DNA from: Mesostigma viride
Lineage: Eukaryota; Streptophyta; Mesostigmatophyceae; Mesostigmatales; Mesostigmataceae
NCBI GenBank assembly: GCA_009746045.1
Contig: RPFO01000022.1
Span: 1,436,413-1,500,412, forward strand
Direction: 5' to 3'
DNA: 64,000 bases
The translations under genes were made by a program, and so were the position numbers. Shown one piece after another: positions 35,102-45,574 of the stretch. Positions within the stretch are counted from its first letter, which is position 1, and each line of letters starts with the position of its first letter. The notes under the pieces were generated by a model, which did no database searches, was not told the origin of the DNA, and saw only the letters and a list, made by a program, of their open reading frames with translations.

Positions 35102-36859
35102 ATGGATCCAATGGGTGGTAACCTGTCGCCTATACCTACCAATACTCCTACTACCAATAATAATAATAATACTACTACTAATAACATTAACAACACTCGT
35201 GGTAACCGACGGGACTCCTTGGAAACGGTACACCATCTCACTCCTCAAGGTATTCTGCGTACCTCACCGCCTTCTCCTGCTGCTGGTGGTCGCCGTCGTC
35301 CCTCAATTACCCCACCTACCTATGAACAACGTATTTCCCAAGTCAGATTTAGTGAGGAACCTTCTTTCGTTGTGAACCAGGCCCCTGCCCCTTCTGCAAC
35401 CTTGGCTCACCCCTCCAGCAGGTCCTCACACACTAACAATGCTCCTAGGCCTCCTTCCCACCCTGTGCCTTCAATGCCTGCTATTAACACGGGTCGTACC
35501 TCGGCCCCTGTCGGCCCTTCTGGGCGCCCTAGTGCAGTCCCCTTTTTCCCACCTGCTTCCTGGTCCTACCCTGAGACGGCCTATGAGGCTGCCCAGGTTC
35601 CTACCCGTGTGGCTGATTTAGAAGTTAATAATGATTTCAGTACCATGCCCCTAGATGATAGGAATTATGATCATTTTGCCTATTCCTCTCTTCGTGAGCA
35701 ATATACTGTCCCCTTCTCCTATGGGCACCATCCGGAAACGGTGGCTCCCTCTAGACCCCTACCCAAGACTTTTCCTATCCCTTCCTTCTATCCCGCTTAT
35801 GTAGCAGTGGAAGATAGTGGCCCTATGGGAAAAACTGATTCTTCTAATCCCCCTAAGCCTCCTGCTCTTCCCCTCTTTGCCAACCTTCCTAAGCTGGATG
35901 TCAAGTCTACCCCTCAACAGTTTTTCACCTTCATTATGTTGCTCACCCAGAACACAGAGTCCTGGCAGAACCACAATAGGTGGCGCCTCTCTGATGCTGT
36001 ACTAGTTCCTCATTATCTTACTACCTGCATTACTCCTGAACTTGCTAACCTCATCCAGTGTGAGTCTCTTGCCTCTCATGCCTACCCAAACTCTGTAGCA
36101 GAATTGTTCAAGCGTTTAGAGAACCATTTAGTCCCTCCCGATGCAGATTGGCAGGATAGATTATCCTTTGGCACCTTGCAGCAGGGTACCAAGTCCTTCA
36201 AAGAATATATGAAAGAGTTTGATGCTCAGATGGTACGAATTAGGGATCTGTCGGGTGCAGAAGTGCGTGCCCGCTTCCTTCAGGGCCTCAGTAGACCCCT
36301 ATTGCGTGAAGTCAAACGCCAGTTCTCTGCCTACCGTTTTACTGACCTGCCCCTCAAGCATGTGCGCCAGCATCTTTTACGTGTAGCAGATTTCTTCTCC
36401 ACGCCTTCTCTTCCTACCCGTTCCCGTATTAATAATATTATCCTTACCCCTGAGGAGGAGAACTCCTATGTAGAAGAATTAGATATCTGTGTGACTGACC
36501 TTTCAGCTCTGGATGTCTCTCATATTACCTGCTATCATTGTAAGGAAGTAGGTCATCTTAAACGTGAGTGCCCCAAGTTCCTTTCGGGTGCTCCCCCTCA
36601 TCCCGACGCTCGCCCTCCTCGTACCCCTCAGCGTGCTCCTATTCGTCCCACTTCAGGACGCATTCCTTCAGCTACCCCTAGTAGGCTGAATGCTGTGCAG
36701 ACAGGATCCCCAGGGTTCCCCTATGATAATCAGGCTCCCGCACCCTCTTCAATCCCTCGTGACCCTCCAGCAGTGGCTTTTCCGCCAGGGTCTTCTTCGG
36801 GGTTCGTTCCTATGGATTTGGGGGGGAGGGGGAACAGTAGGCCTGTCAGCCGGGGGTAA
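35102..36859 (+). CDS. Chromovirus gag with zinc knuckle
   Basis: 585 residues. The N-terminal ~230 residues are low-complexity, rich in Asn, Thr, Pro and Ser. The central region (~270-440) is a retrotransposon-gag helical capsid domain (TPQQFFTFIMLLTQN, FGTLQQGTKSFKEYMKEFDA, ARFLQGLSRPLLREVK). A CCHC zinc knuckle, CYHCKEVGHLKREC, lies near residue ~480, followed by a Pro-rich tail. The product would assemble cytoplasmic particles. Its end overlaps the start of pol in another frame. Confidence 0.9.
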   Translation: MDPMGGNLSPIPTNTPTTNNNNNTTTNNINNTRGNRRDSLETVHHLTPQGILRTSPPSPAAGGRRRPSITPPTYEQRISQVRFSEEPSFVVNQAPAPSATLAHPSSRSSHTNNAPRPPSHPVPSMPAINTGRTSAPVGPSGRPSAVPFFPPASWSYPETAYEAAQVPTRVADLEVNNDFSTMPLDDRNYDHFAYSSLREQYTVPFSYGHHPETVAPSRPLPKTFPIPSFYPAYVAVEDSGPMGKTDSSNPPKPPALPLFANLPKLDVKSTPQQFFTFIMLLTQNTESWQNHNRWRLSDAVLVPHYLTTCITPELANLIQCESLASHAYPNSVAELFKRLENHLVPPDADWQDRLSFGTLQQGTKSFKEYMKEFDAQMVRIRDLSGAEVRARFLQGLSRPLLREVKRQFSAYRFTDLPLKHVRQHLLRVADFFSTPSLPTRSRINNIILTPEEENSYVEELDICVTDLSALDVSHITCYHCKEVGHLKRECPKFLSGAPPHPDARPPRTPQRAPIRPTSGRIPSATPSRLNAVQTGSPGFPYDNQAPAPSSIPRDPPAVAFPPGSSSGFVPMDLGGRGNSRPVSRG

Positions 36860-39335
36860 CCTGGACAGGTCCTTAGATAGTACCCCAGATATTAATTTTT
36901 GCTTGCCTGTTTTTATAACCTCTGTAGGAGCTGAATCATCCCTACCACTACGTGTGCGTCCTCTTATGTTCTTGAATGGTGGTTTAACCGTCCCTCACAC
37001 TGTTGTAGACCCCTTCTTGCATGCTGATGAACTCTTGAATGTCTCTGTGTTGGTAGATAGCGGTGCGGCTAGCTCCTTTGTGAGCGAGGCCCTAGTTAGA
37101 CGTTTAGGACTAGTCCCTACCCCTCACACCAAACCCGTTACTGTTCATTATGCTGATGGTCGCACCAGTCATTCCCCGGGTACGGTGTCCCTTCCCATGG
37201 TTATACAAGGACGTACTGTCAACCTGACGGCCACTATAGGCCCTATCACTACCGCTGATGTATTACTAGGATTAGATTGGCACCAGGATAATAAGATTAC
37301 TATTAATTATGATACCATGGTCATTTGGTTTCCAGATAGCTCTTACTGGGTACCTGAACGTCATTATAGATTGGAAAATTTATCCTTGGTAGATATTACT
37401 CCTCCTACACCTGTTGATCCTCCTGTAAGACCTATACCTGAAGTAATAATGTCAAATGACGAATTACGTTCTGAATTAAAGCAAAATGGATACCTATTAT
37501 GTATGTTCCTTCAGTTAGAAGTACAACAGATACCTATCACTAACAATAGTGTGGATATAGATGTAAATACAGTGGATACAATAGGAGTAGGATTTACTGA
37601 AAATGAAATAGTAAGATACATGGCTGTGATAGATTCCTCAAAAGTATTTGAAGAAAAGACTCCTTCTTATCCTCCTCCTCGTTCTGTTTTACACCGTGTA
37701 GTTATCAAGGACGGTGCAGTTCCTACGCACTCTCCGATGTATAGAATGGGCCCTACCGAGTTAAAGGAACTAAAACAGATTTTAGTGTCATTATTAGAAG
37801 CAGGATTGATAGAGCCTAGTAACTCCCCCTACTCAGCTGGTGTCCTGTTAGTTCCTAAGCCAAATGGCAAGTTTCGCCTAGTTACTGATTATAGGAAGTT
37901 GAATGATATTACTGTGAAATCTAAATACCCTCTACCTCGTATTGACGATATATTTAATAAGGTTAAAGGTTCCACTTGTTTCACAGTACTGGATTGTGCG
38001 GATGGTTTTTGGCAGTTGCGGATAGCTCCTGAGGATTGCCATAAAACCGCCTTTGCTACCCCTTTTGGTCATTACCAGTTTAGAGTAGCGGCTATGGGAC
38101 TCTGTAACTCGCCTGCCTCTTTTCAAATGTTAATGAATGAAGTGCTTAGACCTGTTATGGGAAATTCTCATCTTCCTCAGGTGTCCTCTGATCTAAAGGA
38201 TCCCTCCTTCTCCTCTGTTTCTTTATCTGAGCATGACCGTTCTTGTGCTCAAGCTTACTTAGATGATATTCTTATTTACTCTCCTGATTTTGAAACGCAC
38301 CTACGTGATTTAAAGAAAGTATTAGAAATAATGGCTGAAAATTCTTTGTGGGCGCGCCGTGCTAAAGTGCGTTCGGGTAGGAGTGTCCCATTTTTAGGGC
38401 ACGTTCTGTCAGATGCCGGGGTCGCTACCGACCCGGATAAAACTAAGTCAATTCAGGAATGGCCTACTCCTACCGACGTTAAAGGTGTACGTAGTTTCCT
38501 AGGAATTGCTTCTTACTATAGGCGTTTTATCCCGCGTTTCGCCACTATAGCAGCCCCTATTAATCATTTATTAAAGAAGGATATCCCCTTTGTTTGGAGT
38601 AGTGAGTGTCAGTCTGCTTTTCAGTGCCTAAAATCCCTACTCCTTTCCCCTCCTGTACTCATCCTACCGGATACTACTAAACCCTTTGTTGTGGCTACAG
38701 ATGCTAGTAAAGTAGCTATAGGTGGTGTCCTTCTCCAGGATCAGGGTCAGGGCTTACAGCCAATTGAATATATCTCTAGGACAATGCTCCCTGCGGAGCG
38801 TAACTATCCCGTCCACCAGCAGGAACTCTTAGCGGTGGTGTATTGTTGCCACGCGTGGCAGCACTTCCTTAAAGGTGCTCAATTTGATGTCTGCCTGAAT
38901 GAACCCTGTGAGCTAGATCCTTATAGGTTAGTTATCCAAACGGATCATCGTCCCCTTACCCATCTTCTCTCCCAACCCAACCTTACCCCTCGGCAAGCGC
39001 GCTGGATGGAATTTTTAGCACAGTTTTCCCCTTTTAAACTTCAGTATGTCAAGGGTGTAGATAACATAGTACCAGATGCACTCTCTCGTCGTGCAGACTA
39101 TTCCTTCTTCGAGGACCTTGATGTTCTCAATATTACTCTAGTTCCTACTACTATGGGTGTAACCCCTTATGGTGAACTACCTGATGATGATTCCTATGCC
39201 TACCTCTTTCATACAGCTGTTCGCATGCCTGATCTCCTTTCTCACGTAGGACTCTCTCTCCCGTGTGAGGCCCTTCCTGTGGCCTCGGTGGGGGGGAGGG
39301 GAAAAATAAAATTTCTATACCGCTTAGCCATATAG
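36690..39335 (+). CDS. Chromovirus pol: protease, RT, RNase H
   Basis: An 881-residue frame. The aspartic protease lies around residues 110-210 (VLVDSGAASSFVSEALVRRL, then DVLLGLDW). RT lies around 350-610 (GLIEPSNSPYSAGVLLVPKP, LVTDYRKLN, FTVLDCADGFWQLRI, YLDDILIYSPDF). RNase H follows (KPFVVATDASKVAIGGVL, YPVHQQELLAVVYC, IQTDHRPLTHLL, DALSRRADY). All Ty3/gypsy catalytic blocks are recognisable. It copies the element RNA into DNA inside the particle. Confidence 0.93.
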   Translation: MLCRQDPQGSPMIIRLPHPLQSLVTLQQWLFRQGLLRGSFLWIWGGGGTVGLSAGGNLDRSLDSTPDINFCLPVFITSVGAESSLPLRVRPLMFLNGGLTVPHTVVDPFLHADELLNVSVLVDSGAASSFVSEALVRRLGLVPTPHTKPVTVHYADGRTSHSPGTVSLPMVIQGRTVNLTATIGPITTADVLLGLDWHQDNKITINYDTMVIWFPDSSYWVPERHYRLENLSLVDITPPTPVDPPVRPIPEVIMSNDELRSELKQNGYLLCMFLQLEVQQIPITNNSVDIDVNTVDTIGVGFTENEIVRYMAVIDSSKVFEEKTPSYPPPRSVLHRVVIKDGAVPTHSPMYRMGPTELKELKQILVSLLEAGLIEPSNSPYSAGVLLVPKPNGKFRLVTDYRKLNDITVKSKYPLPRIDDIFNKVKGSTCFTVLDCADGFWQLRIAPEDCHKTAFATPFGHYQFRVAAMGLCNSPASFQMLMNEVLRPVMGNSHLPQVSSDLKDPSFSSVSLSEHDRSCAQAYLDDILIYSPDFETHLRDLKKVLEIMAENSLWARRAKVRSGRSVPFLGHVLSDAGVATDPDKTKSIQEWPTPTDVKGVRSFLGIASYYRRFIPRFATIAAPINHLLKKDIPFVWSSECQSAFQCLKSLLLSPPVLILPDTTKPFVVATDASKVAIGGVLLQDQGQGLQPIEYISRTMLPAERNYPVHQQELLAVVYCCHAWQHFLKGAQFDVCLNEPCELDPYRLVIQTDHRPLTHLLSQPNLTPRQARWMEFLAQFSPFKLQYVKGVDNIVPDALSRRADYSFFEDLDVLNITLVPTTMGVTPYGELPDDDSYAYLFHTAVRMPDLLSHVGLSLPCEALPVASVGGRGKIKFLYRLAI

Positions 39336-39444
39336 CGACTAGGTCAGGAAAGTCTTATGAAAACGTAGTCCCCTAGGACCTCCCCTTCTCTTCGGCAAGG
39401 CGGTAGGAGATCTCTTTAAACCTGTTCTGGATACTTCTGTAGCG

Positions 39445-40971
39445 ATGCCTACCTCTGATCTTGAACGCCTTATTAGTAGATTTACGGCCACTGAGCCGGA
39501 AGCATTAGCTGCCATTGCTGCACATCCCCAACAATTAGGCAAGCACCCTTGTAAATTTGTAGGTGGGTTTTTATATGTGCAGATAGCAGATTCTCCCCCT
39601 CAATGGCGCCTGTATGTCCCTCCTATCTGTCGCTCCTCCTTGCTCTTTGAGTTGCATGACTTAGCTGCTCACCAGGGTGGTAAACGGGTACGGGACCTAG
39701 TAGCCCGCTCTTATTACTGGCCTTCCCTTTATAAGGATGTGGATGAGTATGTTAGAACTTGTCAATCTTGCCAGGAAATGAAACCCAATAATGTAGGACA
39801 GATAGCAGAACCTAGGACCTTGCCTGACCCTATCATGCCTTGGGATTCTATCATGATGGATTTTGTAGGACCTTTTAGAAAGAATGATAGGGGCAATGCC
39901 CAAATCCTTGTGTTCATAGATCGTTTTACTCGTATGTGCCATCTTGTGCCGTGTCCTTTAGAACTCACCGCACGTGATTGCGCACGCCTATACCTCAATA
40001 ATGTATATAGATATCATGGATTGAGTAGGCAGTTTATTAGTGATAAGGATAAATTATTTACCTCAGATTTTTGGCAGCAGTTTTTCGCTGCCATCGGTAC
40101 CAAGGTTACCTACGGTACTGCCTACCACTCCTCCTCCTCTCATTTAGTAGAGCGTCTTAATAGAGTAGTAGAAGAAGCGCTTAGGCACTATGTTAATGGC
40201 TCGGGTAGTGATTGGGAGGATTATTTATGTTTGGTAGAGTTCTCCCTCAACAATTGTCCCCAAGCTGCGCATGGATATACGCCCTTCTTCTTAGATACTG
40301 GGAGACAGCCCCTTACCCCTACCTCTCTCTTAGCTAGTCCTCTACGGGACAAGGATGATGTGTCCCGAGATACTGTAGAAGGTGTACAGTCCTTACTAGA
40401 TAGAATGAAAACTGCTCATGACCACGCGATCTCAGGGTATCAAAAAGCTCAGGCTAAGTACCTTGCTAGGTTGCGTGCCTCCTTAGATAGACGAGCACCT
40501 GAGATAGAAGTAGGAGATCTAGTATTAGTAGAAGGCCCCCGTGTTGGCCGTTTTGCTCATAAGTTTGAAGCAGAACTGAAGGTCAAACTTAGGCCTGCCT
40601 TCTTAGGACCCTTCCATGTGTTGTCTAGGGTAGGAAATTTCTTGTATAAGGTCGATATCCCTACCTCTTGGCAAACGCATTCAAACACCTTCCATAGGAG
40701 CCAGCTTAAACTGTACCACCCTAGTACGTTCGCTGGCAGGGAGTTAGCGCCTGCCCCTTTAGAGCATAATCCTGACACTGGGGAAGTAGAAGACGAAGTA
40801 GAAAGCATCGTGGCCCATCGAGATATCAAAAAGGGCCGCGGTACCCAGCGTCAGTATAAAGTGAAGTGGATGTATGCTCGTAGTGAAGTAGATAAGGTTT
40901 GGTATACGGAGAGTGAGCTAGATGGGTGTAGTCGCCTGCTGCAGGAATATAAAACCCTGCACAAGCTCTAG
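39445..40971 (+). CDS. Chromovirus integrase with C-terminal chromodomain
   Basis: 508 residues. The zinc-binding HHCC region is LHDLAAHQGGKRVRDL ... CQSCQ (~70-115). The catalytic core begins MMDFVGPF, continues with FISDKDKLF, and its third acidic position lies in SSSHLVERLNRVVEEAL. The GPY/F-type tail carries LRPAFLGPFHVLSRVGNFLYK. Residues ~450-495 form a chromodomain (VESIVAHRDIKKGRGTQRQY then KVKWMYARSEVDKVWYTESEL), which defines a chromovirus. In the family this domain steers insertion to particular chromatin. Confidence 0.93.
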   Translation: MPTSDLERLISRFTATEPEALAAIAAHPQQLGKHPCKFVGGFLYVQIADSPPQWRLYVPPICRSSLLFELHDLAAHQGGKRVRDLVARSYYWPSLYKDVDEYVRTCQSCQEMKPNNVGQIAEPRTLPDPIMPWDSIMMDFVGPFRKNDRGNAQILVFIDRFTRMCHLVPCPLELTARDCARLYLNNVYRYHGLSRQFISDKDKLFTSDFWQQFFAAIGTKVTYGTAYHSSSSHLVERLNRVVEEALRHYVNGSGSDWEDYLCLVEFSLNNCPQAAHGYTPFFLDTGRQPLTPTSLLASPLRDKDDVSRDTVEGVQSLLDRMKTAHDHAISGYQKAQAKYLARLRASLDRRAPEIEVGDLVLVEGPRVGRFAHKFEAELKVKLRPAFLGPFHVLSRVGNFLYKVDIPTSWQTHSNTFHRSQLKLYHPSTFAGRELAPAPLEHNPDTGEVEDEVESIVAHRDIKKGRGTQRQYKVKWMYARSEVDKVWYTESELDGCSRLLQEYKTLHKL

Positions 40972-41047
40972 TCGTAGGCCTTCTCCTCTCTTATGTTATG
41001 TCTGCTGTCGACGGGTGGTTGGTTGTCCCCTCCCCTCCGCAGCCGTC

Positions 41048-43356
41048 ATGACAGAGCCTACCCCTCCGGCTGAGAGCCCGCTGCCGTCCCTGCCCCTACC
41101 GGACCCTGAGCTGTATTTCGAGGCCCTTCCGGGCCGTTGGGTGTCGCGATCATGTTACCGGGGTGGCGTTGTGCAGCCGGCCCTTCAGGCCCAACATGCG
41201 AGCTTAGTCAGGGCGGCCCTCTTCGGGGTCACGTGGTATGGTCCTTCCCCTGATGAGCCGCACCAGCTTGTCCTGCACGGTTTCGATGATGCCGGACACT
41301 GTTTGTTGGGGTGTGGTTCCAGCTGTCCCGCCTTGGGGCAGATAGATGCGGTTCTCCGGTGTTGCCGTGTGTTCTCCTACCTCTCCACTCCTGTGGGCCG
41401 TACCTGCCTACGGGAGGTGTTCCCGTGGCTTCCAGCTGAGGGTGATGCTGAGGTAGACGAGAACCCCTGCGACCTTTTACGGGCCGTAGAGTTCATGGAG
41501 ATAGCTGATCAGTCGGCGGGACTAGCGGTTAGTGGTCCTACCCCTTCGGGCGCCCCAGCTGAGGTACATTATACTCCAGATTATTCTGCCTCGAGCGCTG
41601 CGTCCGCCTCCTCGGTGTCTGTCCCTCCCTCTCCGGTCCCGTCGTCCCCTCGGTCGACCCGGGATGTCGCAGTGGAGCCTACCCCTTCGGGTTTGCCTGA
41701 TCCTCTTTCGGCGACGGTCTCGGCTATGCAGGCTCAGATCCAGTCTTTGACCACGGCGTTTGGGGCCTTCCTTGCGGCCCAGGCGCAGGTCCCGGCCACG
41801 CCGGCTGGATCCGCGCCCCCTACCCCTTCTGTCGCCCCGGCGACTACGGCTTCGCCCGCGCCCCCGCCTGCGCCCGCGGTCGCTGTGGTTCCGGCGGCTC
41901 CTGCGACTCCTGCTGCCTCTGCGCCTGTCACCGCTCTACCTGCGCCTACGCGGGAGTCTCCTGCCCCTGTTAGCTCGCCCTCCGTCGCTGCTTCCGAGCC
42001 TCCTCCGCTCAGGCGCAGACGTCGCGGGGTTTCTTTGGCGATACTAGCGGCCTTCCCAGACTTTGGGAGGGTGGTCCTCCGCAGAGGATTCCGGTTCCTG
42101 ACTGGGGCCTGGATGGTAGTCAATCTTATGCAGGACTGCCTGTCCCTACGGGCCCCATTTTCAACATGTGGCCTGAGGGTGCACCGGCAACGGAGACCGG
42201 CGCGCCTGCGTCGTTGGTGGGTCCGTCACGGCCCTCTCTGGCTTCAGGTCCGGCGCGACCTCCTGTTTTACCAGTGCCCCCTGCGTCGGTGTCGGCTCCT
42301 GCCCCTGCGTCAGCCCCTGCTCCGGTCCCTCCTCCTTCGGCCTCGCGGTCTTGGCCGCGGTTGTTCGGTCCACCGGTCAGGATCCTCGCGCCACCCGCGC
42401 TGCCGATTCCCTCAGGGAGTTGTCCCAGGGTGATCGGGACAGGGCTCCTTCTGTGGTGCACGCGACGCCGGAGTCGCGTGACGCGCCCATTCCGGGGTAT
42501 GGTATGTCCGCACTCGCCTGCCGACAGTGTGACCTGCCGCGCGCCTCTGCTGAGCTTGCCATCTCTCCCATGTCCTATGGGTTCTCCCAGGTGTGTCGGG
42601 CGCCCCGGGATCGTGGCCTACCCATTGAGACTGATCGGCCTCCGTTCGACATGGTTATTTTAGCTGATCCGGTGTTCGAGGGTGAGATCCTGGTCCGGCG
42701 CGTCCTGTATCGCTGGGCGAGGCGCCACAACGACTTGGACACCTACGGTGGGTTTCAGTGGGCTTACCCTCCCCCTCTGGGCATTATGGCTTCGGATGCC
42801 CTTACAGTAGAGTTTCCTGCGGTGCCGGGTGCGGCGTACACTACGGTCCTCCAGCCCATCCTTGAGTGGGATGCCCGCCGCCCGGCCTATCCCGGGCCAG
42901 GGTCTAGACTCCCGCGGTCACCCTCCTCCTCGTGCCAGCGACTACCTAGAGACATTCGGGTCGCGACAGTGTGTTCGTCGGTGGCGCTCCCGCGAGATTC
43001 GGCACATCCGGTTGTGGCCGTCCAACGTGGAGCCCCTGGTGGACCTGTTCTTCCCGACGGGTCTGCGCCCTCGGATTCGGTATCATTGCCTCCTCCTGCG
43101 GGCCCTTTGCCTGATCGCGGTAGAGCCTTTCCTTCGCCTCTTTGCCTGTGGCTTTCTGGACTGGGCCCGTGGCCAGGTCGTCCTCACGCAGCATAGGTAT
43201 TACTGGGCCTTCCTGGGCCTCTTTCCTGACGGCGTGTGGGCCGATGTTTTCCTCACTGTAGATAGGCATGACAATGTTGAGGATGTGGCTCACTACCAGG
43301 CCTACCTGGAGGTCCTGCTGGCCTCTCGTGGCACTTACCAGACGGATGGCCACTAG
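41048..43356 (+). CDS. Chromovirus 3' coding region of unknown function
   Basis: Between the integrase stop and the 3' polypurine tract lie about 2.3 kb of GC-rich coding-like sequence. The first part (ATG at 41048) starts with a globular-looking region (ELYFEALPGRWVSRSCYRGG, ALFGVTWYGPSPDEP) and passes into a long Ala/Pro/Ser-rich stretch. The last part (about 42600-43356) has a Cys/Leu-rich hydrophobic segment near LLLRALCLIAVEPFLRLFAC. The region is spread over more than one frame. env-like genes of some gypsy elements occupy this place, but I see no signal peptide or envelope motif, so function is unassigned. Confidence 0.5.
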
Positions 43357-43720
43357 ATAGAGGGCCTTAGGCCCGACCTGAGGGTGTTGTCCCTCCGGTA
43401 TGTAGAGTCGCCCTCATATTCTGGCCAGTTGGTTGGCTGTTCTTGGTCCTTAGCGCTGATGTGTTTACTCTGTGTGTCCTGCCCAGTGCCGTCCCCCCCG
43501 GCCAGGACTCCGTTCCAGGCAGTTAGGGGAACCTACCACCAGGCTTGGTGCTGGCTAACCCTACACCACCCGGCGTGGTGGTGGAGACCGTGTGAACTAT
43601 TGGTGCTTTGTATCTGGGATGGTCTATCGATTGTGTTGGTGTGTGCTGGGTGCGTTAGGATTATTTTCCTACCCCTCTGGTTCCCTCCTCTCTGCGTAGG
43701 GAGAGGGCTCCCTACCTTTT

Positions 43721-43732
43721 GTGGGGGGGAGG
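43721..43732 (+). other. Polypurine tract of chromovirus
   Basis: GTGGGGGGGAGG directly before the 3' LTR. Similar G-rich tracts inside the element (about 36824-36836 and 39289-39302) might act as internal priming sites; that is inference. Confidence 0.75.
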
Positions 43733-44304
43733 TGTTACGTCGCGTAACAATTCGTTGTAGTTACGGACGTAAATTAGGTCCTTGGCCTCGGTTGTTCCTA
43801 GGTTACGTGCAGTTCTAGTCTGGACATGATTGTCCCCGTAACAGTACTGTGGTATATTGGGTGCCTTTGGGCGCCGCGCCGCGTACTATATTAGTGGTCC
43901 TTATCCTTTTGTAGAATGTAGTGGACCGGCGTGCATCTGTGCACCTGCCTGTGTTTCTGTGGTTCTGCAGGCGAGGGCCAGGTCGGCCCGAGCCTGTTGG
44001 ACCGTTGGTGACCATTTATGCACGTTCCACTCCTTGTGTGGTTACTCGGCGTGTGTTAAGTGAATTGACACATTTAGGCTTGGGTCACGGCAGTGTAGTT
44101 GTGTTTCCTTCCTCTATTCCTGGAGTAAACGGGTTTTGGTAAATGGTTGTATGGCGTATTATAGCAACACTTACGTTAATGCATTGAGATCAGCTCCGTC
44201 ACGTTCGTCTTTCGCCAGAGGGTTAAGTAGAGGAGGCCTGACCAGTTTAGGTAGTATCAGGCCCATTAGAGGTAGAGGTGGAGGTAGATATCCGCGGCGT
44301 AACA
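43733..44304 (+). repeat. 3' LTR of chromovirus
   Basis: 572 bp, identical by eye to the 5' LTR; followed by target duplication GGTAG. Confidence 0.96.
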
Positions 44305-44349
44305 GGTAGACTCACAAGGCTGGCTGTGCCGATGGAGGGGTGGGGCGTG

Positions 44350-44850
44350 CTAGCCCCCCCCCACACCCACGCATGCATGCTAGCCCACCCCCACACCCAC
44401 GCATGCATGCTAGCCCCGGCCCCGGCCCCCCCACACCCACGCATGCATGCTAGCCCCCCCCCACGCCCACGCATGCATGCTAGCCCACACTCACACCCAC
44501 GCATGCATGCTAGCCCACCCCCACACCCACGCATGCATGCTAGCCCCCCCACACACCCACGCATGCATGCCAGCCCCCCCCCACACCCACGCATGCATGA
44601 CAGCCCCCCCCCACACCCACGCATGCATGCTAGCCCCCCACACACACCCACGCATGCATGCCAGCCCCCATACACACCCACGCATGCATGCCAGCCCCCC
44701 CCACACTTACGCATGCATGCTAGCCCCCCACACACACCCACGCATGCATGCCAGCCCCCCCACACACCCACGCATGCAGGCTAGCCCACCCCCACACCCA
44801 CGCATGCATGCCAGCCCACCCCCACACCCACGCGTGCATGCCAGCCCACC
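44350..44850. repeat. 30-bp minisatellite (CACACCCACGCATGCATGCTAGCC)
   Basis: About seventeen C-rich units, each with the palindromic GCATGC/GCATGCATGC core, sit immediately right of the chromovirus. The period suits open frames, but the ORFs are repeat artefacts. Confidence 0.95.
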
Positions 44851-45435
44851 CCTAGCTTGAGCGTGCTTGTAAAGTTTTTGCATGGTTTATTAAAATGAGT
44901 GGAATATGTATTTATTGCAAATGTTGATTTTATCATGAATGAAAATGGTCAACATTGCCGAAGCTACAAAACCCTAAGGTGACCCCATTTTCCATACGGA
45001 CCTACTTGCCATGCCATGCCGGGCTGCCACGTGGCAGCATTGTTGCTACACGATACTTGCATGAGATACAATGATACCATATACTGGCGTGGTACTATGA
45101 TTGAACTAAATTCATATAGTCTGTACTAGAACGAACTACATGAAAGTACGCCCAGTATATCCTCGTCACATCTGTACTATCAGCTACTAAAATATGCTAA
45201 CCAATCTTGCGTTGTATTATATTATAGCAACTTTCTAGTACTTTGGACTAAGTCTGCGTGCCGTGTACTACGTGGAATTAGATGGGAGTGACGTGGCACG
45301 CTCCCAGCCACGTGGCAGTCTATACACAGGTCTTCGTGGGAGACTACCGCGTGGCGCTTGTGGCGCGGCCCACCCTACAGACAGTCGACACGTGGCATGG
45401 CGTCGCGCCAGTCCCGTGGGAGCGTCGCGTCACGT
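44851..45435. other. Spacer before the gene island
   Basis: AT-rich sequence turning GC-rich after about 45280. No gene recognised. Several CCACGTGG/GTGGCA(C/G) elements occur near 45290-45435, possibly part of the promoter of the gene at 45575. Confidence 0.45.
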
Positions 45436-45474
45436 GGAATATTCCCCGGAATATGCCGTCGGATGGAATATTCC
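45436..45474. promoter_or_regulatory. GGAATATTCC palindrome cluster upstream of F-box-like gene
   Basis: GGAATATTCC at 45436-45445 and 45465-45474, with a half copy between. The same palindrome recurs in the divergent promoter at 47435-47590, which suggests a shared regulator. Confidence 0.6.
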
Positions 45475-45574
45475 ACGGAGATGCCGTCGGGTGGGGTACT
45501 AAGGTCCGGCCCCTCGCCAAGGTGGGCACTTCTCGCCTGCTCCCACACAACCCCTAGCACCAAAGCAAGAATCC

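Larger units (their letters stand above)
33480..44304 (+). mobile_element. Ty3/gypsy chromovirus, very young
   Basis: A 10.8-kb element with two 572-bp LTRs that I could not distinguish by eye. LTRs begin TGTTACG and end CGTAACA. The flanking target duplication is GGTAG (33475-33479 and 44305-44309). Parts in order: LTR, primer-binding site, a short ORF with an RNase H1-N-terminal/caulimovirus-VI-like domain, gag, pol (protease, RT, RNase H), integrase with chromodomain, a further downstream coding region, polypurine tract, LTR. Gag and pol overlap in different frames, as many Ty3/gypsy elements do, using programmed frameshifting. Roughly two or three further frame interruptions are present, mainly in the downstream region, so it looks nearly whole but not clearly intact. 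Confidence 0.95.

Noticed and set aside
44247-44860. Pro/His- or Gly/Cys-rich frames of 137-174 codons
   Set aside because: Translations of a 30-bp minisatellite.
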